A stretch of DNA of 64,000 bases from Euborellia annulipes (Eukaryota > Arthropoda > Insecta > Dermaptera > Anisolabididae), in the NCBI GenBank assembly GCA_023213315.1, contig JAKCPI010008050.1, positions 1 through 64,000 on the forward strand, written 5' to 3'. The notes beneath the pieces are model-generated. The model made no database searches. It had not been told where the DNA came from and saw only the letters and a list, made by a program, of their open reading frames with translations. How positions within the stretch are numbered: position 1 is the first letter of the stretch; every line of letters starts with the position of its first letter. Both the position numbers and the translations under genes were made by a program. This document shows, in pieces, positions 52,564-63,245 of this stretch.

Positions 52564-52729
52564 TGAAGATAAAAGTTATTGGGAAAAAAGAGACGAGTTG
52601 TCAATCATTAAAGGTTGTTTAGTCTGGGGAGAGCGAGTGATAATTCCGAAAACGTTGAGAAAACACATATTGGAGTTGCTTCATGCCATGCATCCCGGGA
52701 TAGTGAAAATGAAAGTTTTAGCGAGGCTA
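52553..52729 (+). repeat. Inverted duplicate of an integrase segment
   Basis: Reads on the + strand as the complement of about 51918-52092 (shared CTTCATGCCATGCATCCCGG). It lies exactly where the RT and protease should be. A short shared word at the junction (GACAACGTGGCC) suggests template switching or microhomology-driven rearrangement. Confidence 0.88.
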
Positions 52730-52730
52730 T

Positions 52731-53081
52731 AAATTCTGAAAAGGATTCTCCTGGGCTCTGTACTCGTTTATAAATCCTGAAACGCTCCATAAATTTATTA
52801 GGCTTTGGTATAAAAAAATCATTTAATTTTTGTTCGATCACTTCGAACGTAACCGTATCTCCTAAAATATCCTCAGGTTGAATTAATGAGATCATAAGTC
52901 TTAATAAATTATCGCCACCTACCGCAATTAAAATTTTTTTCTTCTCCTTACTATCCGTGATCTTATTTGTTTCCACAATACATTTAAACCTTGTTAAATA
53001 GGTACGCCATTGCTCCGGATCCATTGAGAATTCTTTTAGTGTTGAAAATGAAACAATACTCACAGATGCCGTTTCCGTCAT
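52731..53081 (-). pseudogene. Gypsy gag N-terminal fragment
   Basis: Starts at the ATG at 53081 (MTETASVSIVSFSTLKEF), about 35 bp inside the 5' LTR, and contains DPEQWRTYLTRFKCIVET and FMERFRIYKRVQSPGESF, typical of Ty3/gypsy capsid-type Gag. It is truncated by the inverted segment at about 52729; the zinc knuckle is missing. Confidence 0.8.
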
Positions 53082-53115
53082 TTTGATTCTAAATTTACCT
53101 CGTCGCCAATATATT

Positions 53116-53270
53116 ATGTTCTAGTCTACTTAAAGAATGCTACGAATTCGTGATTAATCTCGCTTGTTTATTTTCTCGTGTTTTGTTACATTATTCTTTT
53201 AACAATCACTCATAACAATAACGATCCAACACACTCACTCACTGCTTCCTTAACTACTCATACTCTACAC
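53116..53270 (-). repeat. Gypsy 5' LTR
   Basis: 155 bp, ATGTTCTAGTCTAC... to ...CATACTCTACAC on the + strand. Just inside lies ATTGGCGACGAGG (minus strand), the likely primer-binding site; the matching tRNA was not determined. Confidence 0.9.
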
Positions 53271-53319
53271 TATTCATAAACAGTTTATGAAACAGAGTTC
53301 CTATACTTGTATAGGAAGT

Positions 53320-53445
53320 TTTCTGGAAGTTTTTTCACAGTGTATCTTCTAATATATCGACACAAAAAATCTGGTGTGACAAGCACAGTACAGTACCTTT
53401 GGTAAGAGAAAGTTGTCTGCTGTGCGACAGTCACACCAGATTAAC
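53320..53445 (+). repeat. Repeat X, 3' hairpin only
   Basis: AAATCTGGTGTGACAAGC...GTCACACCAGATT with GGTAAGAGAAAGTTGT between, without the body of X. ATATCGACACAAAA precedes it as in full copies. Confidence 0.75.
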
Positions 53446-53950
53446 TGATCTCCTAATTGCAAGTTTAAATAGAGATTTTTTTTTTAATTCACCTATTAAA
53501 TAATATCGCTTTGTATTTATTTTATCCATTGCTAAGTAGAGTAGATGTTGTAAATAAAAAAAAAAAAATGATTATGGAATTTAAGATGTCAAAATTGCGG
53601 AAATGGCTGACTATTCATTCATTCATTCATTCACAGTTGCTTGCATAGTCTTTCCTTAGTCAAGGCACGTGCTAAAAGCCATTTTAATTGGGAACCCAAG
53701 GGAGAGTCATGAGAACCTCTCCCAGATGGAGGGCAAGCCAATAAATAACTGAGAGAGAGAGAGACATTGTTCAAAGTGACTTAAAACGGAAATTTTATAT
53801 TCACAATGAAACGCTATTTGGTCATCTAACTTTTAACTTTCTTCTAAATAAAGTTTATATTGGTCAACCAAAAAAAATAAAAATAAATAAGATTTTTGAT
53901 TTTTATTAATTCGAGTACCCTGGAAAAGACTGTATTTTTTACTTTCTCTT
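53446..53950. other. No gene seen
   Basis: Contains (CATT)n near 53615-53633 and GAGAGAGAGAGA at about 53751-53764. Nothing else recognised. Confidence 0.4.
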
Positions 53951-54512
53951 AGGGTGCGATTATGTTGGAGCTGCGATAAACGATAAGAGCAGAGCGTCAA
54001 TCAACTCGCTAGTAATGTTTACGTTGGAGCTGCGATAATAGCAAAGACAAAGCAGGTGTGTAAAAGTTTAAACTGTTTTTAATCGCTATAAATTGGTATT
54101 TGCTTCAAGATATTAATAGAAAACGTGAATATTGGTGTGGATGGAGCTGATCGGAGGTGAAGATTTTGATGTCTGCATAATGTTATAATTGACAGATAAG
54201 GTTTTGAACATAACCTCGTATTTTCAAAATATATCTAGTGTCAAAATTCACTATGATTTTAAATAAATATATTAAATATATTTTAACCGTTAAATTTATT
54301 AATATTTTAAATTAAATTAAAATATTAGCGTAAATTAAATTATTAATAAATTTCTTTATTAATTAAATAAACCATTATTAAGATTATTATATTAAATATT
54401 TTAAATATAATAGATATTAAATATAAATAGATTTAAAAGTTGAATGAATTGAAGTAGCAGAAAAATGTCAAACAAATAGTAAGTAAATTTATTTATTTTA
54501 AATTTATTTTAT

Positions 54513-55450
54513 TTTAGTACAAATAATGAGCTGGAATTGAACACAAAAAAAAGTAAAATTATCATTTTTAAAAGAGGAAAGCCCTTCAAGAAGAAAGAAA
54601 TATGGAAATGGAAAGAAAGTGAACTGGAAACGGTGGAAAAATATAAATACCTGGGAATATGGTTCGACAAAAGCCATACCTATAAAGAACAAAGGGATAT
54701 TCAAGTAGGAAGAGGAAAGAGGCTAATAAGAGAACTCTGGGGAACTTTTAAAAGAAGCCGCCTCAAAAACATACACCTCAAATGCAGAATTTTTGATTCT
54801 TTGGTAACAACTGCGATATTATATGGAGTGGAGGTTTGGGGAAATAGAGAAGAGGAAAAGGTAGAAGTCATACACAACACCTTCATGAAATGGATCTTGG
54901 GTCTACAGAAAAACACTCCAACCTACATATGGAAAATGGAAATGGGAAGATGGAGCTGGAGAAACAAGATAATAGAAAAGAAACTGAAAATGATTTTGAA
55001 AATATACCAGATGTCGGAAGAAAGATGGCCGAAGATCTGCCTAGAAGAACTGTTAAGAAGAGGGAAGAATGGCGATCTTACAAGATGGATGGCAGATATA
55101 GTGAAGATCGGAAAAGAAGGAGGAAGACCAAGCCTACTGACAGACCTTTCAATAGACAAGACAATTGACAGTTTAGAAGAGGAGCTCAAATATGTATTCA
55201 TGACTAACTGGGACAGTGAGGTACAAGAGACGTGGACAAGAATTGACAACTCAACTTATAACCCGCTCTACAAACAAATGAAAAAGGACTTGGGGATAGA
55301 AGACTACCTGACTAACAGATATTTAAGGGAAAGAGACAAAATGACATGGGCAAGAATAAGGTGTGGGAATGACCTAATGAAATTTGGGGGAAGAACTAAT
55401 TGCAGGTTTTGTGAATCGACAGACGAAACACTAATACACTTAATGACATG
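54513..55450 (+). pseudogene. LINE ORF2 C-terminal fragment
   Basis: The open frame begins in the RT region (KSKIIIFKRGKPFKKKE; VEKYKYLGIWFD; VTTAILYGVEVWG, RT thumb), continues as a helical tail (KMILKIYQMSEERWPKICL) and ends in CRFCESTDETLIHLMTC, a Cys-Cys-His-Cys knuckle, where the MITE cuts it. After the MITE the frame resumes at about 55720, meets TAG at 55748-55750, then stays open to 55888. The catalytic YADD box and endonuclease are absent. Confidence 0.85.
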
Positions 55451-55453
55451 TGA

Positions 55454-55711
55454 CATGGGCGTAGCCAGACTTCTTGTTAGGGGGGCCAACCCCTCGTTAG
55501 GGCGAGAGGGGGGGGGTTTGCAATTAATATATACATAGATTATTAATTATTTATTTAAATAAAAAAAAAAATTAAATTAATGTAGTGGATTGGGGTGTTA
55601 AAAAGAAATTCCCAATGGGAAAAATATATATTTGCTTGTTTTTTTTTAATTTTTAGGACCAGCCAGGGGGGGGGCAACGGCCCCCCCTGCCTCCCCCTGG
55701 CTACGCCCATG
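55454..55711. mobile_element. hAT-type MITE inside the LINE
   Basis: Ends CATGGGCGTAGCCAG / CTGGCTACGCCCATG with 8-bp duplication ACATGTGA (55446-55453, 55712-55719). G/C tracts sit inside both ends. No coding capacity. Confidence 0.92.
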
Positions 55712-56338
55712 ACATGTGAGATGATGGACCAGGAACTGACAGACGAATAGAGAGAATGGAGAAAAGGAAAATTAATAAGGAATGGACAAGACGAGAAGAA
55801 GTGGGCAAAAGAAATTATAAAGGGACTCGATATAAAATGGTGCCAATTCTGGAGAATTCTTCAAGAAGAAAGAAGACTAGAAAGATAGAGAAGTGCACGG
55901 TGATGAGACTAAAAATAATTGTAAACAAGATGTAAACTGCAAATATTATTGTAATTAATGTATCCCAAACCCCAAAAAGGGGAGGGAGGGAATCGAATAA
56001 ATAAATTATATTATATTATTTTAAATTTAAAAAAAAAATACTCTAGATTAACTTACAATTTTTTTGTGTCTTTTGTGCCCCGTCATTCAATAGTTTGTCT
56101 AGAAAAATATATTATGAAAATTTTTCTCTTTTTTTATTCCCCAATGAGGGCCTAGAAATACTTCACTTATTTTAATGTCTATATCCATCTCCGATCAGAG
56201 CGTCGATAAGAGCGAAGAAAATTAATCGGGATCCAAGAACGATTCTCAGCGCAGCTCCAATATAAACAGCTCTATTCAAAAGCATGTTTCTATTTTCTTT
56301 GCTATGCTCTTATCGACACTCTTATCGCTTATCGCAGC

Positions 56339-56604
56339 CAAGGGCGGATACAAGGGGGGGGGGGTAAAGGGGGTAATTACCCCCCCCCCGAGATTCGAAA
56401 AAAATACCTTTTTTTCGCAAAAAAAATGTATTTTTAATGTAAAATTTTTAAAATTAATACTTAAAAATTTGATGTGTATTTATATTCTGGCAAACAAGTA
56501 CAGAATGCGCCTTTAAATTACCGAAATTAAAAAAAAATAGTGTGGTGTGCGACGAGTCACACCAGATTACCCCCCCCCGAGAAACACCTCTGGATCCGCC
56601 CTTG
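56339..56604. mobile_element. hAT-type MITE (CAAGGGCGGAT ends), copy 2
   Basis: Same family as 34258-34521, flanked by 8-bp duplication ATCGCAGC (56331-56338, 56605-56612). It sits in the right terminal repeat of the transposon 53951-56631. Confidence 0.93.
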
Positions 56605-56631
56605 ATCGCAGCTCCAACATAATCGCACCCT

Positions 56632-57115
56632 TACTTTATTCCTTTGTTAATGTATTAATTTCTAAATATTTGTACACAATGAGGGGCTGAATAAGCTCTG
56701 CTTGACCATACAATTTTCACATTCACACAATCACAATTCCAGATTAATGAAAGAGAAAGAGACTTATTAAAAAAAAAAAATTATATTTAAATGGCTGAAG
56801 AAGAGTGCTAGTGTCATTTTAATAAGCATAAATAATGTTTCTTTAATGAGAGAGAGAGAGAATGCAGCATGCACATGTCATCGACGATGTTGACTGCCTC
56901 CGAATTGCTCATGAATTTTTATTACCTTATCAAAACGAACGAGGCAGTAACCTCTGCATTTAGAGTCCTCCTTTACGCCCATTCCATTTCAATTGATGCT
57001 AGTGCATTAGCATTTTATTAAAATTGAATAATTATATTCAATCGGCTGTCAATCAGCTTTTCCAATCCAATTTATTCCCGTTTCAAAAAATTCTTATCTT
57101 GGTCCTTTTTTTTAA
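56632..57115. other. Non-repetitive spacer
   Basis: No gene seen. A GA-rich tract lies at about 56837-56860 and a poly(A) near 56770. Confidence 0.4.
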
Positions 57116-57440
57116 TACAGTAGAACCCCGGTAATTTCTGTATGACCTTTGGTTTGGTATGAATTATCAGGATTAGCAATTATCGGGAGCAGGGGCGCCG
57201 CGTGTGGGTGTGCAGGTTGTGCCCCGCACACAGGCTCAACGTATATGTCCCTCGACGCTATAATAACGTCGGGGACACAGAGCTTCCGAAGAAGGTCTAA
57301 ATATTTGGGGGAACACATCCTCTTCAGTGGTTTTTCGTTTTCGGGATCCAAGGAGCCTAGGGAGCCAACCACTATCGCTTCCATTTCCACCGTGGCGAAT
57401 CTCGACCGAAGAGATTCCGCCAAGCCAGAGTATCTTCTCT
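57116..57440 (-). pseudogene. Mosaic of pogo-like end and LINE coding fragment
   Basis: 57119-57135 (CAGTAGAACCCCGGTAA) resembles a pogo/Tigger terminal repeat. On the minus strand 57412-57240 reads VGSLGSLDPENEKPLKRM, then LDLLRKLCVPDVIIASRDIYVE, which resembles the region after the RT domain of R2-like or related non-LTR elements. Bounded on both sides by unrelated repeats; no intact end. Confidence 0.45.
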
Positions 57441-57757
57441 TGCCTTGCTTCCTTCAGCGCTGCCATGAGGTTATCGAACGGGATTGTAATATCCACAGAA
57501 GTAAAAGAAGAGATGGTGAGAGCATGGGAGAAGTGGCAGCAACTGAAGAAAGAGGCAAAGAAAGTCACAAAGGAGGAAGTGAATAGGTTGAAGATCAAGA
57601 TCCTAAGAACGGAATCAAGGAACAGAATGATGAGAGAAAAAGAAAGAAGAAATAAACAAAAACAAAACAAAACATTGTAAATTAAAATTGTAAAATATTG
57701 TAAACAATCCCTAAACCCTGGATAAGGGATGGGGATGTCAAATAAATAAGTAAAAAA
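57441..57757 (+). mobile_element. LINE 3' end with short ORF
   Basis: A Lys/Glu-rich frame (EEMVRAWEKWQQLKKEAKKV...) ends at the TAA at 57678-57680, followed by CCTGGATAAGGGATGGGGAT and an (AAAT)n/poly(A) tail, the same 3' UTR style as at 10146 and 54507. Which ORF this is cannot be decided. Confidence 0.55.
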
Positions 57758-58429
57758 AAAAATCTGGTGTGACTGGCGCACAGCACACAACTTTCTCTTA
57801 CCTTCGGTAATCGAAAGTTGTGTACTGTGCTTGTCACACCAGATTTTTTGTGTCGACGTGTATTTAGTTTCCGACAGTATGGTACATTCGATTTTCAAGG
57901 TGTAAAATTTATAAGTATGGCAAAATGTTTATATTTTGTTACCATGGCAACCATTTCTCCTATCTTTTCTATGGAGAACAAGAGTAAAGTGGTCTTCAGA
58001 AGATTTCAATCACAAAATGAGAATATACATTTTAAAGAGCAACTAAAAAATAGTTGATATATGAATTTTAAAAAAAATCGTTGGAGCAAATTTTGAGAAA
58101 ATCGAAAAAAACTGAAAAAGTGCATCAGTAAAGTACTAGTACTTTTTGGTCGATTTTGTTCAAAAGCTTCGTGTCACGTCCCATGGGGGTGCCTAACTTA
58201 AATATAAGATTTCAACCTCCTAACTCTTTTCGTTCTTGAGATATTTTGTTCACAGACAGACACCCACCCACCCACCCACAGACAGACCATGTCGCGAAAA
58301 CCACTTTTTTGGATTCAGGGGACCTCAAAACGTGAAGATCCATCAAAATCTCGACATCGAATTTTTGACATGAATCCAATACTTTCTCTCTATATATATA
58401 TTACATATATACATAGGTAAGAGAAAGTA
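57757..58429 (-). repeat. Repeat X, full-length reverse copy
   Basis: 3' hairpin at 57757-57848, body in reverse with GTTACCATGGCAACC, AGTAAAGTACTAGTAC and GAGGTCCCCTGAATCC (complement), and 5' hairpin ending GGTAAGAGAAAGTA at 58429. The microsatellite is a (CACC)n tract here. Confidence 0.9.
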
Positions 58430-59568
58430 AAAAATGTAACCCCACATCCAGCTACACTTTTGCATCTAATATGTTTTTAATCTCTGCCAGTGATAAGAAT
58501 CTTTTCTAATATTTTACGAGCTAGTGACATTTTATTTGAAACCTGTTTGATGGGCACACGTGGGTTAAGAAATGTCTCTTTTAATCCACAATAACTGTCA
58601 ATTCGATTTGAGTTATAATAATGTGAACATTTACATAAAATATAAAAATATTAGTGAGATGATTTATTTCTTAATTCAATAAGTAATGGGAAATTTGTGT
58701 TGCCTATCTTTCAGTCATTAAATAACTTTTTTGGAAAAAGCTTTTATATTCTGTTTACTAACAAACAATTGTAGGGATTTAAAAGAGATCCTTAATTAAA
58801 TCAAAAATATATTTAATTTTAATTAATGTTTATTTATTTAAAATTAAATTTTAATTGCCTTTTATGGCAATTAGAGATGCTCCAAGTGCAGCTTAAAAGA
58901 ATTGCTTTTACAAAGTTATAATAAATTACTATATATAAGTGTTATATATCATTTTACTCGGGAGAATGTCTAGTTTCAAAATATATAATCAAAACTATAG
59001 GTTATTTAAGAAACAAAAAAACTTTTTCAACAGATCCGATGTTTGAAAATTGTGAAAAAAAGAAATTATCAGACATAAATGTATTATTTACAAATTTTTG
59101 TTGTTTTTTATTCCAATCAACACATGATTAATATATATCATTATCTGTAATTACAGTTTAATGGAGATGGCGTCCAATTTGCCCATTTCCCATGGGTATT
59201 TGTCTAATTAATAAATAAATAGATGAAATTTTCTCTTCTTTTTTTTTTACGCCAATCTACATACATACATAAAAGATTAAACAGAGAGAGAGAAATAATT
59301 TCGGGAAAAAAAATAAAATAATACCAACAAAAGAAGAAGAAAAAAAGAGAGAGTATTTAACTCTCATTCAATTATTATAATTTAGACTTCATTAAACCTA
59401 ATTAACTTTCTTTCATTTGAGGTTATTTATTTATTTTTTTTCTAGAGCTAATTTTAATTGTTATAACAATACAAAAAAAAAATTATTTATTTTATTTCGT
59501 TTCATGTTTTATAATTAATTTAAATTTATTTATTTATTTTTTTTTTAATGAATATTCAATATTTTTTT
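58430..59568. other. AT-rich, nothing recognised
   Basis: About 1.1 kb without a coding frame or a match to the other families. Several poly-A/poly-T runs. Confidence 0.5.
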
Positions 59569-60258
59569 ACTTTCTCTTACCTATGTATATATGTAATATA
59601 TATATAGAGAGAAAGTATTGGATTCATGTCAAAAATTCGATGTCGAGATTTTAATGGATCTTCACGTTTTGAGGTCCCCTGAATCCAAAAAAGTGGTTTT
59701 CGCGACATGGTCTGTCTGTGGGTGGGTGTGTGGGTGGGTGGGTGGGTGGGTGGGTGGGTGTGTGTTCAATTTTAAGGATGAAGGAATTGAGCTAGGAGGT
59801 TGAAATTTTATATTTAAGTTAAACACCTCCCGGGACCGGAAAAATAAGCTTTTAATCAAAATCGGCCAAAGAGTACTAGTAGTTTACTGATGTACTTTTT
59901 CAGTTTTTTTCGATTTTCTCAAAATTTGCTCCAACGATTTTTTTTTAAATTCAAAAATCAATTATTTTTTAGATGCTCTTTAGAATGTATATTCTCATTT
60001 TACAATTGAAATCTTCTGAAGACCACTTTACTCTTGTATTTCATAGGGAAGATAGGAGAAATGGTTGTTGCCATGGTAACAAAATATAAATATTTTCCCA
60101 TACTTATAAATTTTACATCTGAATTCCAATGTTCCGTACTGTCGGGAACTAAATATATGTCGACACAAAAAATCTGGTGTGACAAGCACAGAACACAACT
60201 TTCGATTACCGAAGGTAAGAGAAAGTTGTGTGCTGTGCGCCAGTCACACCAGATTTTT
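59569..60258 (+). repeat. Repeat X, full-length copy
   Basis: Complete with both hairpins. The microsatellite is (GGGT)n at about 59720-59760. Closest in layout to the copies at 17129 and 22210. Confidence 0.92.
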
Positions 60259-60639
60259 AGATTAAAAATCAATTATTATTTAAATTCCCATTTTTTTAAA
60301 ATTTATTTGTGTCTTTAATTGTTTCAAAGAAAACATATATGTCTCTCTCTCACTTGCAAACATTATCGTCTCTCTCTACTCTTTTTAAATTCCCTTTCCA
60401 CCTTATCTTCGCATAGGAACAATGTTAATTTCCTATAGGGATTTGTATGTTAATTTCGATTCAAAAGGGGGTCCCCTTTAGAACTTTTTAGGCATTTAAA
60501 ATTTTTTTTTCCAATTCTTATGAAATTTTGTATTTATTTACGATTCTATATTGTGTATAAAATGTCCAAATATGAGATTAAAATTTTGAAAAATAACCAT
60601 AGTTTATTTGAAGCAGTCAACATTTAAAATGCAAGTTTG

Positions 60640-60772
60640 AAACTAAGGTGCTATCGGAAACTAAATATATCTCGACACAAAAAATCTGGTGTGACCAGCA
60701 CGGTGCACAACTTTCTCTTACCGAGGGTAAGAGAAAGTTGTGTGCTGTGCGCCAGTCACACCAGATTTTTTT
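60640..60772 (+). repeat. Repeat X, 3' hairpin only
   Basis: AAAATCTGGTGTGACCAGC...GTCACACCAGATTTTT, preceded by ATCTCGACACAAAA, with the body absent. The second solo hairpin in the window. 60259-60639 holds nothing recognised. Confidence 0.8.
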
Positions 60773-63069
60773 TTTTTGTAGGTGATTAGAAATAAATTTT
60801 AAGAGTATTATTTATACATATAATAATAAACAAGATATTAAATCAAAGAGACTCAAATAGATGTAGAGGATATATAAATATATGTATGTTAGTTATTAAA
60901 TAAATAACGTTTTTTAGCCTTTCCAATCAGCATGCATGTAGTGTGTGATATAAAATAAAATATGGCTTGCATTTTCTCCAGTTCCTTTTCTTTTTCTTTT
61001 TTTAATTGATTTGATTTTGTTACTAATCGTGTTGTTATAATAATTTCGTTGTTGGAACATAAAACAAACCAGATATGCAAGAGCACGCTTAACATGTTCT
61101 TTTTTTTTTTAATTTGTGTTTTAAAAAGTAAAAAAACCAAATACATTCACTTAAAATTTAGAGCTTTCCCTTTCTCAATTTAGAAAATGATTCATGGGAA
61201 ATAACGGCGACGGCGACGGCAACGGCGACATCCCTTCCTCCTCCACTTCTCATATACATACGAAGCTAGACATCTATTTTATAATAGTTTCTATATTTAT
61301 TATAAATTATAATAGTAAAACCTGAGAGGTATAAATGACTCACACACTTGTATGCAACGCCTTGCCATGTTCGACAAGCGATGACGCACCTTCAGAAAGA
61401 GCATAACTTTTTTTTCTCTCTTGCCCTCCACCATTAGTTATGATTTATGCGCCTCTTGTAAGTTTCTTACTTCCGGATGATTAAAATCAAAGATTAAAAA
61501 TGTCAGGATGAGAAACTAGAGTGTCTAATCGACGTTTTGGGCCGCTTGTCAAAAAAATATTGCATCTTAATTTATAACAATCAAAAGAATCGAACTCAAA
61601 TTCAGGAGATGTAGAAGATATATAAATATATATATATAAATAAATATACGTATTTTGAATATAAATCAAATAGTAAGAAAGGGATTCTTTTAATATTCAT
61701 ACCTTCTCTTTTATGCCATTCAACTTCTGAATGTTCAACACATCATAAATTATAACTCAATAAAAGTCAATATAAATTTCCCACATTTTTTCTCTAGTCT
61801 TCCCTTTAGATATTTCTACATCCCTTTGATTCAGTGCAAATTGTGTTTTGTTCTTTTTGTATGAATATTATTTCTTTTTAAATATTTTAATAATTAATGA
61901 AATATGAGATTTAATATAATTAAAATTATTAGAATTTATTATTATTACTTTTATTTAATTTTAAATTAAATTCAAAAATCAGATTTTTTATTGCTAACTT
62001 AACAATTAAAAAAAATTCCAAAAAAATAAAACAATTTAAAATAGCATTTGTTTGATAGAGAGGATCTCACTGCAAGGGGCTAAACTTTGAGGCCCCAAAA
62101 AGGTAAGACACAAAATGAGTTATAAAAAACGATTTTAGATTTTAATTTAGATATGTGAATCCAAAAAATAGAATGTCAAATTGTGGGATCAATTCAAGGT
62201 TAGTTTTTTTTTTTTTAATTATATTGATTATATGCCAATTTCTATGTTAAATGATAATAGCTATTCGGTTTAAGAATAAAAAGGGAAAGAAAATAATTGA
62301 AAAGCATTACTATTATAATTTTTTTTTTTTTTTTTAAATAAATGGTTAAAGGGCAAATTTATATATAATCACTCTATCATTGAGATAATCGAAGATAAAT
62401 AAACAAAGAAATTTTAATATAAAATGAATGCCACATATTTAAAGTTCTCAATAAAGAGAGGAAAATCTTTAACTTCGATAAGAATACGTTTTAAAAGGAG
62501 GAGGGAATAAATTTGCATTCCATTTATTTGAAAAAGTCATTTATCGCCAAATAATCAAAGAATTTATTTCAACCCCTGAGTGGAGGGGTGTGCACGCTTT
62601 TTCGTAGCGTCTCGTGAATTTGTAAATACAAAATATAATTGCATCATTTTATTTAATTATATCAATAATTAAATTAGCATAAAGAAAATATGCACATAAA
62701 ATATTTATTTTTTTAAATTTATCTCGTAAATAAAAATAAAAAGAATTCCTAGAGCTGGAAGTATCAAACACTCAAGTTGAGGAGTTAAAATATTAAAAAG
62801 AAAATTAAATAATAATAAACAATTAAAATCAAAAAGATTGAGTTGAACACCAAATTAGGATCCAAGAATCCAAGAGATGTAGAAGACATATAGTTATATA
62901 TAAAGAGTATAAACAATGGTAAGATTATATATCAAGAGTCTGCGCTAATTTAAGTTGGACATGCAAAAATTGAGTCACTTATAGAGAAGGTATAAATTTT
63001 AATTATTGCCAAAGATAGGAATTGTATCTTCCCGACGAATGTTGTTTCAAAATCTGAATAATTCCATTT
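60773..63069. other. AT-rich, no gene seen
   Basis: A short (GGCGAC)n tract at 61205-61230 and scattered poly-T runs are the only notable features. No frame longer than about 85 codons and none with protein-like composition. Confidence 0.5.
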
Positions 63070-63245
63070 TTGTTTAGTCTTTTCGGCATCTTAGGCCATA
63101 TTGACACTTATTATTAATTACCATAGATATTGGGGTAGATGTAGTGTTAGTTCATTTGGTATTCAAATGATTTAAATAAATTCCTCGGACTGCCAAGGGT
63201 TCGAATTCAATTTGTTGACATTAACCTCTCGGCCACGAGGAGGGT
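63070..63245 (-). mobile_element. tRNA-derived SINE, 3'-shortened copy
   Basis: On the minus strand CCTCGTGGCCGAGAGGTTAA (box A-like) and ATTCGAACCC (box B-like) precede GGCAGTCCGAGG, the ATTTGAATACCAAATG body and GGCCTAAGATGCCGAAAAG. Diverged from the other copies; no tail or target duplication seen. Confidence 0.7.

Larger units (their letters stand above)
49207..53270 (-). mobile_element. Ty3/gypsy retrotransposon, rearranged
   Basis: Two 155-bp LTRs bound the element: 53116-53270 (5' LTR on the minus strand) and 49207-49224 + 50645-50781 (3' LTR, split by a piggyBac-like insertion). No difference between the two was noticed, implying a recent insertion. TATT flanks both sides (49203-49206, 53271-53274), a plausible 4-bp target duplication. 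Gag and RNase H-integrase parts remain on the minus strand; protease and RT are missing, and a pol segment has been copied in inverted orientation (52553-52729). The element can move only with help, if at all. Confidence 0.9.
54507..56015 (+). mobile_element. 5'-truncated LINE
   Basis: Flanked by a 14-bp duplication TTATTTTAAATTTA (54493-54506, 56016-56029). The 3' end CCCCAAAAAGGGGAGGGAGG and (AATA)n tail are of the same type as at 10146-11147. Interrupted by a hAT MITE at 55454-55711. Confidence 0.88.
53951..56631. mobile_element. DNA transposon with AGGGTGCGATTATGTTGGAG ends
   Basis: Inverted ends of about 40 bp (AGGGTGCGATTATGTTGGAG CTGCGATAA and complement), with more GCGATAAGAGC-type words inside. 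It contains a LINE (54507-56015, itself carrying a MITE) and a hAT MITE at 56339-56604 close to its right end. The own sequence is only about 0.9 kb and non-coding. No clear target duplication. Confidence 0.8.

Noticed and set aside
57149..57586. 145-codon + strand frame
   Set aside because: It overlaps the better-supported LINE fragment on the minus strand and a LINE 3' end, and crosses the junction of unrelated repeats.
61190..61330. Short ATG frame through the (GGCGAC)n tract
   Set aside because: Composition is driven by the microsatellite; no splice or promoter context supports a gene.
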